DNA from: Caballeronia turbans
Lineage (GTDB): Bacteria > Pseudomonadota > Gammaproteobacteria > Burkholderiales > Burkholderiaceae
Reading direction: 5' to 3'
NCBI GenBank assembly: GCA_001544655.2
Contig: FCOD02000026.1
Span: 1-64,000, forward strand
DNA length: 64,000 nt
Position 1 is the stretch's first letter. Every line of letters begins with the position of its first letter. Both the position numbers and the translations under genes were made by a program. The notes beneath the pieces were generated by a model, which was given only the letters and a program-made list of their open reading frames with translations, was not told the DNA's origin and ran no database searches. Positions 1 to 9,485 of this stretch are shown here, piece by piece.

Positions 1-723
1 GGGGGGGAATCGTGGGGGAATCGAACCGCCGTGAAGGTGTGGGACGAGCGCGCGTACAAGGACTACGACGATCAGGTCGAAATCGGCACGCGCAATATCA
101 AGGTCGCGCTGCGTCGCTTGCGGCGCTTCGCACGCGAAGGCGCGGCCGAAGAGCTCGATCTGCCCGACACCATCCGCAGCACCGCCGCCAACGCGGGCTG
201 GCTCGACCTCAAGATGGTTCCAGAGCGTCACAACAACGTGAAAGTGCTGATGCTGCTCGATGTCGGCGGCTCGATGGACGATCACATCAAGCGCGTCGAA
301 GAACTCTTTTCGGCGGCGAAGGCGGAGTTCAAGCATCTCGAGTTCTACTACTTCCACAACTGCGTGTACGACTATCTGTGGAAGCACAATCGGCGACGTC
401 ACACCGAACGCACGCCGACCTTCGACGTGCTGCACAAGTTCACGCCCGACTACAAGCTGATCTTCGTCGGCGACGCGACCATGAGTCCCTACGAAGTGCT
501 GCAGCCTGGCGGCTCCGTCGAATACAACAATGCCGAAGCGGGCGCGGTGTGGTTGCGCCGGCTCGCCGATCAGTTTCCGCATCACGCGTGGCTCAATCCC
601 GAGCCCGAGCGACTATGGGAATACCGCCAGTCGATTTCGGCGATCCGCAATGTCCTCGGCAATCGCATGTACCCGCTCACCATGGCGGGCCTCGAAACCG
701 CCATGCGCGCGTTGTCGAAATAA
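1..723 (+). CDS. VWA-domain (CoxE/YehP-like) protein, 5' truncated by window
   Basis: The reading frame is open from base 1, so the N-terminus lies outside the window and the in-frame ATG/GTG codons near base 31 are probably internal. The visible 240 residues contain a von Willebrand A fold of the CoxE/YehP type. The strand LMLLDVGGSMDDH carries the metal-binding MIDAS loop, with D-x-G-x-S in place of the usual D-x-S-x-S. A later LIFVGDATMSP supplies further MIDAS-type positions. Proteins of this family are usually near 390 residues and pair with a MoxR-type AAA ATPase as metal-dependent adaptor modules; such a partner may lie upstream but is not visible. The next gene begins 17 bases downstream on the same strand. 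The family call is solid, the cellular role is inferred. Confidence 0.8.
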   Translation, partial: GGESWGNRTAVKVWDERAYKDYDDQVEIGTRNIKVALRRLRRFAREGAAEELDLPDTIRSTAANAGWLDLKMVPERHNNVKVLMLLDVGGSMDDHIKRVEELFSAAKAEFKHLEFYYFHNCVYDYLWKHNRRRHTERTPTFDVLHKFTPDYKLIFVGDATMSPYEVLQPGGSVEYNNAEAGAVWLRRLADQFPHHAWLNPEPERLWEYRQSISAIRNVLGNRMYPLTMAGLETAMRALSK

Positions 724-739
724 AACCGATAGAACCAGC

Positions 740-1936
740 ATGAAAGCCTCTCCCACGGCGCCCGTCGCGCTGCGTCCCTTCTTTGACTCGTCCCTCTCGA
801 CCATCGTCGCCGGCTTCGTCGCAATGATGACCGGCTACACCAGTTCGCTCGTGCTGATGTTCCAGGCGGGCCAGGCCGCGCATCTCAGCAACGCGCAGAT
901 TTCGTCGTGGATCTGGGCGCTCTCGATGGGCATGGCGGTCTGCACCATCGGGCTGTCGCTGCGCTATCGCGCGCCGATCGTCGTCGCGTGGTCCACGCCG
1001 GGCGCGGCGCTCCTCGTGTCGTCGCTGCCGAACGTCGCGTATGCCGATGCGATCGGCGCGTTCATCGTCTGCGCGGTGCTTATGAGCGCGGTCGGTCTCA
1101 CCGGCTGGTTCGACACGCTGATGAAGCGCATTCCGTCGGGCATTGCCGCCGCCTTGCTCGCGGGCATTCTCTTCGAGATCGGCATCGAGATCTTTCGCGC
1201 CGCCGGGCACCGGACCGCGCTCGTCATCGCGATGTTCTTCACGTATCTCACGGCCAAGCGCTTCGTGCCGCGTTACGCGATTCCCGCCACGCTCATCGCA
1301 GGCATCGCGATCGCAGGCGGGCTCGGGCTGCTCGACTTCACGCACTTTCACGTCGCGCTCGCGCATCCGGTTTTCACGATGCCCGCGTTCTCGCTCGCCG
1401 CGGCGATCAGCATCGGCATTCCGCTTTTCGTCGTCGCAATGGCGTCGCAGAACGTGCCGGGCATCGCCGTCCTGCGCGCCGACGGCTACACGACGCCCTC
1501 CGCCCCGCTCATCTCGACGACCGGCATCGCGTCGCTCGTTCTCGCGCCGTTCGGCTCGCACGGCGTCAATCTCGCGGCCATCACCGCCGCGATCTGCACC
1601 GGCCGCGAGGCGCACGAGGAGCGCGACAAACGCTACACGGCGGCGGTCTGGTGCGGCATCTTCTATCTGATCGCGGGCACGTTCGGCGCGACGATCGCCG
1701 CCCTGTTCGCGGCATTTCCGAAGGAACTGGTCGTGTCCGTGGCCGCGCTCGCGCTCTTCGGCTCGATCATGAGCGGTCTCACCAACGCGATGCAGGACGC
1801 GCGTCAGCGCGAGCCCGCGCTCGTCACGTTCATGGTGACGGCATCGGGCCTCTCGCTATTGTCGATCGGCTCCGCATTCTGGGGATTGATCGCGGGCGTT
1901 TTGACACATTTCGTGCTCAATGCCAGACGATCCTGA
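740..1936 (+). CDS. benE: BenE-family benzoate/H+ symporter
   Basis: A 398-residue polytopic inner-membrane protein with about twelve hydrophobic segments along its whole length. The order and character of the segments (FVAMMTGYTSSLVLMFQAG near the start, VAMASQNVPG and TGIASLVLAPFGSHGVN past the middle) match the BenE family, which imports benzoate or related aromatic acids by proton symport. The start is an ATG 17 bases after the VWA gene stop with only a weak ribosome site, so it may be translated with the upstream gene. No benzoate catabolic genes are visible nearby, so the substrate is not certain. Length agrees with the family (about 390-400). Confidence 0.85.
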   Translation: MKASPTAPVALRPFFDSSLSTIVAGFVAMMTGYTSSLVLMFQAGQAAHLSNAQISSWIWALSMGMAVCTIGLSLRYRAPIVVAWSTPGAALLVSSLPNVAYADAIGAFIVCAVLMSAVGLTGWFDTLMKRIPSGIAAALLAGILFEIGIEIFRAAGHRTALVIAMFFTYLTAKRFVPRYAIPATLIAGIAIAGGLGLLDFTHFHVALAHPVFTMPAFSLAAAISIGIPLFVVAMASQNVPGIAVLRADGYTTPSAPLISTTGIASLVLAPFGSHGVNLAAITAAICTGREAHEERDKRYTAAVWCGIFYLIAGTFGATIAALFAAFPKELVVSVAALALFGSIMSGLTNAMQDARQREPALVTFMVTASGLSLLSIGSAFWGLIAGVLTHFVLNARRS

Positions 1937-2005
1937 CGCGGCCTACAATGACGGAATCGGCCCCGATTTCAGGCCGGTTCTCCGCAATACATTCGTATTT
2001 CCGTC

Positions 2006-2254
2006 ATGGCCTTGATCGACAAACTGCTGGCGCGCTCCACGCCGCCCGGCGCCACCCAGAAACGCAAGACAATCGTGCGCGTGCTGCTCGACGACGCCGG
2101 GCACGTCCAGGACGTCGTCCTAAAACTGAGTTGCGGCGATCCGGCGAAGGACGCCCACGCGCTCGACGAAGTTCGCAAGATGCGCTTCGCACGGGGTCAG
2201 CTCGGCTCGGGCACGGTGCGGCGGTGGCACGAGCTCGCCTACGCGGCCGACTGA
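2006..2254 (+). CDS. Small protein resembling a TonB C-terminal domain
   Basis: An 82-residue protein with no signal peptide or membrane segment. Residues 23-75 read like a stand-alone TonB C-terminal fold: a strand RVLLDDAGHVQDVVLK, then a polar turn CGDPAKDAHALDEVRKMRF with the helix seen in energy-transducer TonB and periplasmic TonB-like domains. The membrane anchor and proline-rich linker of a real TonB are missing, so a cytoplasmic or adaptor role is more likely than energy transduction. The start is the ATG at 2006; no strong ribosome site is seen. Function unknown. The fold assignment is my reading of the pattern and could be wrong. Confidence 0.6.
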   Translation: MALIDKLLARSTPPGATQKRKTIVRVLLDDAGHVQDVVLKLSCGDPAKDAHALDEVRKMRFARGQLGSGTVRRWHELAYAAD

Positions 2255-2457
2255 AAGGCGTTTGAACGCGCAGTCTCGCTCCCGGTCGAAAACCGGCGCA
2301 CACGGTATCAGCGCGCTCGCCACGCTCGGGACTAGAATGGGAGAATGACATTCAGGGGCGCGCCGCGCGAAGAAGTCGCCGCACGGCGTCGCAATCATGG
2401 GCAATCCGCGGGTTGGTTACCGCAATTTGACAAGGCGCAACGCGTCTGAGACTCCAC

Positions 2458-3411
2458 ATGACATCCGCTCTCGACCAGCTCAAGCAGTACACGACCGTCG
2501 TCGCCGACACGGGCGACTTTCAGCAATTCATTCAGTTCAAGCCGCAGGACGCGACCACGAATCCGTCGCTGATCCTGAAGGCCGTCCAGAAGGACGATTA
2601 CAAGCCGCTGCTCGAAAAGACCGTCAAGGAGCACGCGAAGAAGCCGATGCCGCAGATCATCGACAATCTGCTCGTGGCGTTCGGCACCGAGATTCTCAAG
2701 ATCATTCCGGGCCGCGTGTCCACCGAAGTCGACGCACGCCTCTCGTTCGATACAAAAGCGTCGATCGACAAGGCGCACGACATCATCAAGCTGTACGAGA
2801 ACGCGGGCATCGGCCGCGATCGCGTGCTCATCAAGCTCGCGTCGACGTGGGAAGGCATCCGTGCGGCCGAGGTGCTGCAGAAGGAAGGCATCCACTGCAA
2901 CATGACGCTGCTCTTCTCGCTCGCGCAGGCGGTCGCGTGCGCCGAAGCGGGCGCGCAACTGATTTCGCCGTTCGTCGGCCGTATCTACGACTGGTACAAG
3001 AAGTCCGCCGGCGCGGAATGGGACGAAGTGAAGAACGGCGGCGCGAACGATCCGGGCGTGCAGTCGGTGCGGCGCATCTACTCGTACTACAAGAAGTTCG
3101 GCTACAAGACCGAGGTCATGGGCGCGAGCTTCCGCACGGTGAACCAGATCACCGAGCTCGCCGGCTGCGACCTGCTGACGATCAGCCCGGACCTCCTGAA
3201 GAAACTCGCCGACAGCAACGACCGCGTCGAGCGCAAGCTCTCGCCGGAAGCGGTCAGGAACGAGAACGTGGAGAAGATTGCCGTCGACGAGCCGACCTTC
3301 CGCTTCCTCGTCAACGACGACGCAATGGCAACCGAAAAGCTCGCGGAAGGCATCCGCGCATTCGCCGCCGATGCGATCAAGCTCGAGAAGCTGATCACCG
3401 CGCTTCAATGA
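2458..3411 (+). CDS. tal: Transaldolase
   Basis: A 317-residue class I transaldolase (EC 2.2.1.2), the usual length for the TalB type. It transfers a dihydroxyacetone unit between sugar phosphates in the non-oxidative pentose phosphate pathway, in the cytosol. Family signatures are clear: [10 protein letters not shown] near residue 35, the Schiff-base lysine in [11 protein letters not shown] near residue 130, and the C-terminal phosphate-site region. The N-terminus [17 protein letters not shown] is also canonical. It is a single-gene unit followed directly by a strong intrinsic terminator. Confidence 0.97.
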   Translation: MTSALDQLKQYTTVVADTGDFQQFIQFKPQDATTNPSLILKAVQKDDYKPLLEKTVKEHAKKPMPQIIDNLLVAFGTEILKIIPGRVSTEVDARLSFDTKASIDKAHDIIKLYENAGIGRDRVLIKLASTWEGIRAAEVLQKEGIHCNMTLLFSLAQAVACAEAGAQLISPFVGRIYDWYKKSAGAEWDEVKNGGANDPGVQSVRRIYSYYKKFGYKTEVMGASFRTVNQITELAGCDLLTISPDLLKKLADSNDRVERKLSPEAVRNENVEKIAVDEPTFRFLVNDDAMATEKLAEGIRAFAADAIKLEKLITALQ

Positions 3412-3427
3412 CGCAGGCATGAAGTAA

Positions 3428-3469
3428 CCGCACGTCGCCCCGGAAGATTGGTGCGACGTGCGGTTTTTT
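3428..3469 (+). terminator. Intrinsic terminator of tal
   Basis: An 11-bp perfect inverted repeat (CCGCACGTCGC / GCGACGTGCGG) is followed by six T residues, 17 bases after the transaldolase stop. Confidence 0.92.
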
Positions 3470-3585
3470 CTATTTCGCTGCCTATTGACGTAATTTGACG
3501 GTTTCCGAGTCAACGTGGGACCCCGTTGCAATAGACTTTCGAGCTTTGGCGGCATGTCCGCTTCATATGCACGGAGTCACCGGTC

Positions 3586-4014
3586 ATGCAACTGGACACC
3601 TATCTCTTCTATAACGGCGATTGCGCTGCGGCGCTCGAACTCTATCAGGCAGCATTCGGCGCGCAGATCGCCACGCTGGTCCGCTTCCGTGACGCACCGG
3701 ACGGCGGCAACGCACCGCCCGACTGGCAGGACAAGATCATGCACGCGGTGTTTTGCGTGGGCCCGAACGCGATCATGGTCTCGGACGGCCGCTACGGTCA
3801 GCCGCGCAAGGACTACTCGGGCTTCACGCTGTCGATCGCCGCGGAGGACGCGCAATCCGGCGAGCGCATTTTCAACATGCTCGCCGAGGGCGGCAACATC
3901 CTGACGCCGTGGCAATCCACGTTCTGGACGCAAGGCTTCGGCATGCTCACGGATCGTTTCGGCGTGCCGTGGCTCATCAATGTGGTGCACGAAGGCGAAG
4001 CACGGACGGCCTGA
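3586..4014 (+). CDS. VOC/PhnB-like glyoxalase-fold protein
   Basis: A 142-residue protein of the vicinal-oxygen-chelate superfamily, PhnB/3-demethylubiquinone-methyltransferase-like subgroup. The N-terminus (QLDTYLFYNGDCAAALELYQ, then AFGAQI) is the standard opening of this group, and the C-terminus ends in the typical WGMLTDRFGVPWLINV pattern, here read as GFGMLTDRFGVPWLINV. Such proteins are small dimers; the substrate is generally unknown. It sits alone between transaldolase and a convergent membrane gene. Confidence 0.85.
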   Translation: MQLDTYLFYNGDCAAALELYQAAFGAQIATLVRFRDAPDGGNAPPDWQDKIMHAVFCVGPNAIMVSDGRYGQPRKDYSGFTLSIAAEDAQSGERIFNMLAEGGNILTPWQSTFWTQGFGMLTDRFGVPWLINVVHEGEARTA

Positions 4015-4042
4015 GTGGTCATCGCTTCATCGCGTCATCAAT

Positions 4043-5146
4043 TCATGGATTGAGCGCTCGCGCGCCTTCGATATTCCACTGCCGCTCGATTTCCGACAGA
4101 CGCAGCCGCAGGCGATCCACCTGCTCCACGAAACGCATCGCGAGCCAGTGCATGCCCTGCGTCGTCGCGTTTCCGTCGTCGTCCGGGCATGGCGGCACGC
4201 CCGGCGCATCCACTGCGCGGTACAACAATCCCACGCGCCCGAAGCGCAACGCGCGAGCCATCTGCAGAAGCTGCTGGCGCACCGCGTACTCGCCCGGCGA
4301 GCACGCGATCGCGAAGCGGCTAGGCGTGGCGCTCGCGACTTCGGGCATCGACATGACCAGCATTTCCAGCGCCGCGAGAATCGAGCGGTGCAGCCGCTGG
4401 ATCTCTTCGAGCCGGGTCATCGGCACATCGGTTTCCTTCGCGACCGACTCCATCAGCCCGCGCGATTGCACAAGCCGCTGGCTCATCGCGTAGAAGCGCC
4501 GCGCGGTTTCCTCCGCGAGAAGCGGCGTACCGTCGAGCAAGGCGCCGTAGAGCCTTGCGCACTCGCGCAGATTGTCCGCGAGCCGGTATCGCCAGGAATA
4601 CGTCGCGTATTGCGGCAGGACGAAGGAAAAGCCGAGCGCGATGACGACGCCGATCATCACGTTGGCCGTGCGCCACAATCCGGTGGAAAGCGGCAGGTCG
4701 CCGTGGCCGGACACGATGACCATGGTGATTGCCGTGAGCAGCGCGACGTAGCCCGCCTTGCCGATCGCATAGTAGGCGCAGCCGCCCGCGATCACGCACA
4801 TCAGCACGAAGAACACCATCACGGAGCCGGTGAGCATCTGCGCGAGGATGAGCACGAGTCCGAAGAACGCGCCGAGCGCCGTGCCCATCGCGCGCTCGCC
4901 CGCCTTCTTGCGGATGTTGCCGTAGTGCTGCAATCCGCCGATCACGACGAGCACCGATACCGACGCCCATACGCCGTGCGGCATGTCGATGCCCGTGGTG
5001 ACCGCGATCGACACCGCCATCGCGAGCGCGACGCGTACCGCATGAATCACGTTCGCGTGCCGGTAGCGGAAGTACGGCGACGTAATCGAATGAAGCAGGC
5101 GCGCGAGACGGCTGCGCCTGAGTGACGTCGATGTCGGAGAAAGCAT
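4043..5146 (-). CDS. FUSC-family inner-membrane protein
   Basis: A 367-residue membrane protein. The N-terminal half carries about six hydrophobic helices (for example ALAMAVSIAVTTG, VMVFFVLMCVIAGGCAYYAI, VALLTAITMVIVSG), and the C-terminal half is a soluble helical domain. This is one FUSC unit, the module found in the aromatic carboxylic acid exporter AaeB and in YccS, where full proteins of about 650-750 residues carry two units. A short FUSC protein may act as an oligomer in efflux of aromatic acids, but the substrate is inferred only. I chose the ATG at 5146 because GAGGTGAG lies just upstream; a longer in-frame start at 5173 lacks a ribosome site. Confidence 0.8.
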   Translation of the reverse strand: MLSPTSTSLRRSRLARLLHSITSPYFRYRHANVIHAVRVALAMAVSIAVTTGIDMPHGVWASVSVLVVIGGLQHYGNIRKKAGERAMGTALGAFFGLVLILAQMLTGSVMVFFVLMCVIAGGCAYYAIGKAGYVALLTAITMVIVSGHGDLPLSTGLWRTANVMIGVVIALGFSFVLPQYATYSWRYRLADNLRECARLYGALLDGTPLLAEETARRFYAMSQRLVQSRGLMESVAKETDVPMTRLEEIQRLHRSILAALEMLVMSMPEVASATPSRFAIACSPGEYAVRQQLLQMARALRFGRVGLLYRAVDAPGVPPCPDDDGNATTQGMHWLAMRFVEQVDRLRLRLSEIERQWNIEGARALNP

Positions 5147-5202
5147 GGTTCGCTCACCTCGATGAACACGCACGCCCGTCGAACAAAGGCTGCCGGAAAA
5201 CG

Positions 5203-5241
5203 AAACGCCCGTAACGGCCGGATGGCTGTTACGGGCGTTTT
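5203..5241 (-). terminator. Intrinsic terminator after the symporter operon
   Basis: Perfect inverted repeat AAACGCCCGTAAC / GTTACGGGCGTTT, flanked by T-rich tracts when read on either strand. It lies between the end of the symporter gene and the start of the FUSC gene, both on the minus strand. Confidence 0.85.
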
Positions 5242-5294
5242 ACCAGCTTTTCGCGCGCCGCGCCGGGCACGTGCGCGTGCGCGATCGGTCGGAA

Positions 5295-6848
5295 TCAGCC
5301 TTCCACGATATCCAGATAGTCTTCCGGACGCGTGCGGTCGTCCGAGCGCTTGAGGCCCAGCACGCGCACGAGCAGGCTCACGACGATCGAGACGATCAGA
5401 TTCGCGATCAGCGCCCACACCGCCGCATAGCCCGGCACGACATAGCCGAACAGATGCAGCGGGTAGATCGAGCCCTTCAGTTGCAGCGACACGGCCATCC
5501 ACGTGCCGACGCCGATGCCCACCGCCCAGCCGAGCAGCAAGCCGCGATGATCGAGCACCCGCGTATAGAGGCCGAGCACGAGCGCGGGCAGCGTCTGGAT
5601 GATCCAGATGCCGCCGAGCAGTTGCAACTGGATCGCGTAGGTCAGCGGCAGCGCGAGAATGAAGACCACCGCGCCGATCTTCACGATCAGCGACACGAGC
5701 TTCGCGACGTTCGTTTCCTGCTCCGGCGTCATCGACGTATTGACGAACTCGCGATGCACATTGCGCGTGTAGAGGTTCGCCGCCGCGATCGACATGATCG
5801 CCGCCGGAACCAGCGCGCCAATGCCGATCGCCGCGAACGCAACGCCCACGAACCACGACGGGAAGTAGTGCAGGAAAAGCGCCGGCACCGCGAAGTTCGC
5901 GCCATATGCCTTGAAGTACGACGCGTACTCGGGCATGTCCTTCACGCCCGATGCCAGCGCCATGTAGCCGAGCAGCGCGAGCAGGCCGAGCACGAGCGAG
6001 TATGCCGGCAGTAGCGACATGTTGCGGCGGATCGTGTTGCCGGAGTTCGACGAGAGAATCGCCGTCACCGAGTGCGGGTACAGGAAGAGCGCGAGCGCGG
6101 AGCCGACCGCGAGCGTCGCGTACGCGCTGTAGCCGTTCAGGCTCGCGGCATCGGGCGCTTTCAGGAGCAGCTTCTCGGGCGGCACGACGCTGAAGATATG
6201 GCCGAAGCCGCCGAGCTGCGCCGGAATCACGATCATTGCGGCGATGATCGTGATGTAGATCAGCACGTCCTTCACCACCGCGATCATCGCGGGCGCGCGC
6301 AGGCCCGACGTGTACGTGTACGCGGCGAGAATGGCGAACGCGATGATGAGCGGCAGATCGCCGACGAAGCCTTGCGTCGAGAACCCGAGCGCGCCGATCA
6401 CCACTTCGATGCCGACGAGCTGCAGCGCGATGTACGGCATCGTCGCGACGATGCCCGTCACCGCGACGGCGAGCGCGAGCATGCGGCTGTTGTAGCGCGC
6501 GTGCACGAAGTCGGCGGCGGTCACATAGCCGTGACGCTTCGCGATGCTCCAGAGCTTCGGAAACACGACGAACGCGAACGGATAGATGAGGATGGTGTAC
6601 GGCAACGCGAAGAAGCCCGTCGCGCCCGCGCCGAACACGAGCGCCGGCACCGCGACGAACGTATAGGCGGTGTACAGATCGCCGCCGAGCAGGAACCACG
6701 TGACGATGGTGCCGAAACGGCGCCCGCCGAGGCCCCATTCGTCGAGCTGGGCGAGATCGCCCTTACGCCAGTGCGCGGCGATGAAGCCGAGAATCGTGAC
6801 GCCGACGAAGAAGAGAACGAAGACGAAGGTTGCGGTGGCGTTCATCAT
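5295..6848 (-). CDS. Sodium:solute symporter family transporter (MctP-like)
   Basis: A 517-residue integral membrane protein with about 13 hydrophobic segments and the LeuT-type sodium:solute symporter pattern (WGLGGRRFGTIVTWFLLGGDLYTAYTF near the N-terminus). Together with the small DUF3311 partner it resembles the monocarboxylate permease MctP of rhizobia and related transporters. The likely substrate is a short monocarboxylate such as lactate or pyruvate, or an amino acid; the sequence does not decide. Its ATG overlaps the stop of the DUF3311 gene (ATGA) and is preceded by GGAGGT, so the two are translationally coupled. Confidence 0.85.
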   Translation of the reverse strand: MMNATATFVFVLFFVGVTILGFIAAHWRKGDLAQLDEWGLGGRRFGTIVTWFLLGGDLYTAYTFVAVPALVFGAGATGFFALPYTILIYPFAFVVFPKLWSIAKRHGYVTAADFVHARYNSRMLALAVAVTGIVATMPYIALQLVGIEVVIGALGFSTQGFVGDLPLIIAFAILAAYTYTSGLRAPAMIAVVKDVLIYITIIAAMIVIPAQLGGFGHIFSVVPPEKLLLKAPDAASLNGYSAYATLAVGSALALFLYPHSVTAILSSNSGNTIRRNMSLLPAYSLVLGLLALLGYMALASGVKDMPEYASYFKAYGANFAVPALFLHYFPSWFVGVAFAAIGIGALVPAAIMSIAAANLYTRNVHREFVNTSMTPEQETNVAKLVSLIVKIGAVVFILALPLTYAIQLQLLGGIWIIQTLPALVLGLYTRVLDHRGLLLGWAVGIGVGTWMAVSLQLKGSIYPLHLFGYVVPGYAAVWALIANLIVSIVVSLLVRVLGLKRSDDRTRPEDYLDIVEG

Positions 6849-7093
6849 CGCGCACCTCCGTTCTTTCGTCCCGAGGGCAGCGCCTTCGTCTTCTTATAGA
6901 CGACGGCGGTGATGACCGCGCTGATCAGCACCCACAAGAGCTGATACCAGTAGAAGTACGGAAAGCCCCAAAGAACGGGCTCGATCTTGTTGTAAAACGG
7001 CACCCATACCACACCGATCCACGGAAGGATCAGAAGCCAAAGCCAATGCTTGTTGCGCGGTTGTCCAGTGCCGGTCGTAGCTTCGTGAGCCAT
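6845..7093 (-). CDS. DUF3311 small membrane protein, symporter partner
   Basis: An 82-residue protein with two membrane segments (LWLLILPWIGVVWVPF and YQLLWVLISAVITAVVY) separated by a short loop. This is the DUF3311 arrangement, almost always encoded just before a sodium:solute symporter of the MctP kind and probably a subunit or stability factor for it. The start at 7093 is preceded by AGGAG; the stop overlaps the symporter start by four bases. Confidence 0.88.
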   Translation of the reverse strand: MAHEATTGTGQPRNKHWLWLLILPWIGVVWVPFYNKIEPVLWGFPYFYWYQLLWVLISAVITAVVYKKTKALPSGRKNGGAR

Positions 7094-7317
7094 GAACGGT
7101 CTCCTCTTGTTTTGTTTCGCGTCGTTATTGCGAGCCCGGCGGGATGCCGGTTGTCGGGTAGACACGCCGCTGAAAGCGCCCCGAAATAACAGAGGGAGTA
7201 TATGGACCCTTAAAACACGGTCAAGCAGGGGGATTCCCGACTATTCCGCTGATTTGAAAGCTTCTTGTAAATAGGCCGAAACCCTCGTTCCGGCCCCCGC
7301 TGCTTGCGCTGCGTCAA

Positions 7318-8220
7318 TCAGATCGAGAATGAGCCGCTCGTGGCGACGCCTGCGCTTTGCGCGAGACCCTTCACCCACTTGCGCGCGGGCAAGCCGAGCT
7401 GCGCCTCGATGAGCTTCGCGCGCGCGTCGAGCGCGTCGAACGAAACGTCGAGTGCGGGACCGGCGAACGCGATCGCGACGCGATTGCCGTCATGCACTTC
7501 GGGCAGCGCGATCACGCGATGATCGAACGCCTCGTTCAGATGACGCATGTTGCGCACGAAGCTCGGATGATCGCCGAACAGATTGATCGTGACGACGCCC
7601 GCTTCCGGCGTGAGACACGCGCGGCAAGCGCGATAGAACGAGACGCTGTCGAGCACGGGGCCGCGCGCGGTGGCGTCGTACAGATCGATCTGCAACGCGC
7701 CGATCGTGCCGTGATTCCCGCGATCGTTGACGAACTCCCAGGCGTCGCGTTCGGTGACGGTGAGGCGCGCGTCGTCGTAGGGCAGCTCGAACATCGCGCG
7801 CGCGGCGATGACGACCGCGGGATTCAGTTCGACGGCTTCCACGTTCGCCGGCTTCAGAAAGCGATAGCAGAACTTCGTGAGCGCCGCGGCACCGAGCCCG
7901 AGTTGCACGATGCGCTCGGGCGTCCCGACGAAGAGCAGCCACGCCATCATCTGCTGCGCGTATTCGAGTTCGATGTGATCCGGCTTCTTCAGGCGCATCG
8001 CGCCTTGCACCCATTCGGTGCCGAAGTGCAGGTAGCGCACGCCGCCCTCTTCCGAGAACGTCACGGGGGCGAAGCGCGGCTTGCGGGGCGCCTCGATGCG
8101 CGGCGCGTTCGCGAGATCGTCGCGATCGTCGTCGGCGCGCCTGCGCTTCGATTTGTTGTCGTCTTTTTTACGGCCGAACGCGCGCGCTTCTGCCGACGCA
8201 CGTTTGATGAGATTCGTCAT
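7318..8220 (-). CDS. Spermidine synthase-like protein
   Basis: A 300-residue protein whose residues from about 60 to 270 form the Rossmann-like fold shared by polyamine aminopropyltransferases. The cofactor loop is VQLGLGAAALTKFCYR, followed by the acidic strand end VEAVELNPAVV and a GALQIDLYDA strand. The N-terminal 50 residues are basic and low complexity. The canonical catalytic Asp-rich loop of true spermidine synthases (GGGDG, DSSDP) is altered, so it may be a relative acting on another amine or only binding the cofactor. It starts within the stop codon of the DNA glycosylase gene (ATGA overlap), the third gene of a tightly packed unit with ubiC. Confidence 0.78.
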   Translation of the reverse strand: MTNLIKRASAEARAFGRKKDDNKSKRRRADDDRDDLANAPRIEAPRKPRFAPVTFSEEGGVRYLHFGTEWVQGAMRLKKPDHIELEYAQQMMAWLLFVGTPERIVQLGLGAAALTKFCYRFLKPANVEAVELNPAVVIAARAMFELPYDDARLTVTERDAWEFVNDRGNHGTIGALQIDLYDATARGPVLDSVSFYRACRACLTPEAGVVTINLFGDHPSFVRNMRHLNEAFDHRVIALPEVHDGNRVAIAFAGPALDVSFDALDARAKLIEAQLGLPARKWVKGLAQSAGVATSGSFSI

Positions 8221-8699
8221 TGTGTGGAGAGAATGTCGCGCCAGATGCGCAATTTTTGATCGAACGAGAGGATAGCATTGGCCGCGCTCGACGACGGCAG
8301 CACGAGCGTCGCGTAGCCGGCGGCGCTCAGCACGGGCGCGAACTTGCCCGAGGTCTTGCCGTTGAAGCACACCTTGCGCAACGCCGGAAAACGCGTGTGA
8401 AACACCGCGAAATCATTGGGCGATGCGTTGCGGATCGCCGCGTCGAGGCTGCCTTCGCGCTCGCATGCGGCGAGCACGTCCCATAAACCGATGCCGTGCG
8501 CGACGAGACGCGCGATACGATCGTCATAGGCGAGTGCGTGCAAGTCCTCGCCGATCGCTGCGCCGACCAGCCGCCAGAATTGATTGCGCGGATGCGCGTA
8601 GTACTGCGTCGCCGCGAGCGATGCGACGCCCGGAAAACTGCCGAGGATGAGCGTGTGCGTGCCTTCATCGCCGATGGGCGCAAAGCCTGCAAGCTTCAT
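8217..8699 (-). CDS. DNA-deoxyinosine glycosylase (UDG superfamily)
   Basis: A 160-residue member of the uracil-DNA glycosylase superfamily, hypoxanthine-DNA glycosylase type. Motif 1 is ILGSFPG followed by [11 protein letters not shown], and the C-terminal substrate loop is LPSSSAAN; both are characteristic. It would remove deaminated purines (hypoxanthine) from DNA as the first step of base excision repair. The gene overlaps its upstream neighbour ubiC and its downstream neighbour by four bases each, so the three are co-transcribed; the pairing with chorismate lyase looks organisational rather than functional. Confidence 0.88.
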   Translation of the reverse strand: MKLAGFAPIGDEGTHTLILGSFPGVASLAATQYYAHPRNQFWRLVGAAIGEDLHALAYDDRIARLVAHGIGLWDVLAACEREGSLDAAIRNASPNDFAVFHTRFPALRKVCFNGKTSGKFAPVLSAAGYATLVLPSSSAANAILSFDQKLRIWRDILSTQ

Positions 8700-9361
8700 T
8701 TTGCCTCGCCGTGCGCGACGCGCTTCGCATGCGAGCTCAGGTGATCATAAGAGCGGGCATGTTCGCGCCTATGCGGGCCGTGCATGGTGGCGAGCTTGCT
8801 CCAGAGCGCATCGAGCATGCATTCGGTGACCATCAGCGGCGCGTCGTGACGTTTGAACACCGAACGGCGCGCGACGAGCGAATGCGCCCGTTCATTCGAT
8901 TGCGCCGATGCGAGTCGATGAAGCGGATGCCGCGCGGTGATTCTTCGGCTCGCCAGCGCCGAACGCGACACGCTGCTATCGCTATACAGCAGTTCGGCGA
9001 GTGGCCGCGTGCGCAGGCGGCGCATCGATTGCCATACGCCCGTGCTGTGCGATAGAGGCACCACGCTGTGCGCGACGACGAACGGCGCGCCATCGACTTT
9101 CAGCGCGACTTCGCGCACCCACACCGGGGTGCGCGGCGTTAGCCCGAGCGCGCGCACTTCATCCTGCCAGGGCATGTCGACGGCTTCGCGCGTGACTTCG
9201 ACCGTCACCGCGCCAAGCGTGCGCAGATGCGCGGTGAGCGAACCGCCGCGTGTGAGCCAGTCCTTTTGTGCGTCGGTGAGCGATGAAAGCGGGATGATGC
9301 GCCAGTGCGCATCGATGGGATCGTTGGGCGTGAGCATGCCGGCAATTATAGGATCGTCCAC
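8696..9361 (-). CDS. ubiC: Chorismate lyase
   Basis: Chorismate pyruvate-lyase, which makes 4-hydroxybenzoate as the first committed step of ubiquinone synthesis. Recognised from the N-terminal [20 protein letters not shown], the WVREVAL strand with the conserved arginine, and the later LAELLYSD region. At 221 residues it is longer than the E. coli enzyme (165); the extra length is a basic, histidine-rich C-terminal tail. The start is uncertain: the 9361 codon is GTG with no clear ribosome site, and an in-frame ATG at 9337 (MLTPND) is an equally good choice. Confidence 0.88.
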   Translation of the reverse strand: MDDPIIAGMLTPNDPIDAHWRIIPLSSLTDAQKDWLTRGGSLTAHLRTLGAVTVEVTREAVDMPWQDEVRALGLTPRTPVWVREVALKVDGAPFVVAHSVVPLSHSTGVWQSMRRLRTRPLAELLYSDSSVSRSALASRRITARHPLHRLASAQSNERAHSLVARRSVFKRHDAPLMVTECMLDALWSKLATMHGPHRREHARSYDHLSSHAKRVAHGEAK

Positions 9362-9485
9362 CGCTTCGGACGATTCGTATGGAGCCGACGTGCCGACAGA
9401 ACGAAACTCAGTGTCCGCTCACGCGCGCGTGACGGCCGGCCGCGCGCCCCGAGCGAACATTGACAAATCATTGAGAGGACAGCGA

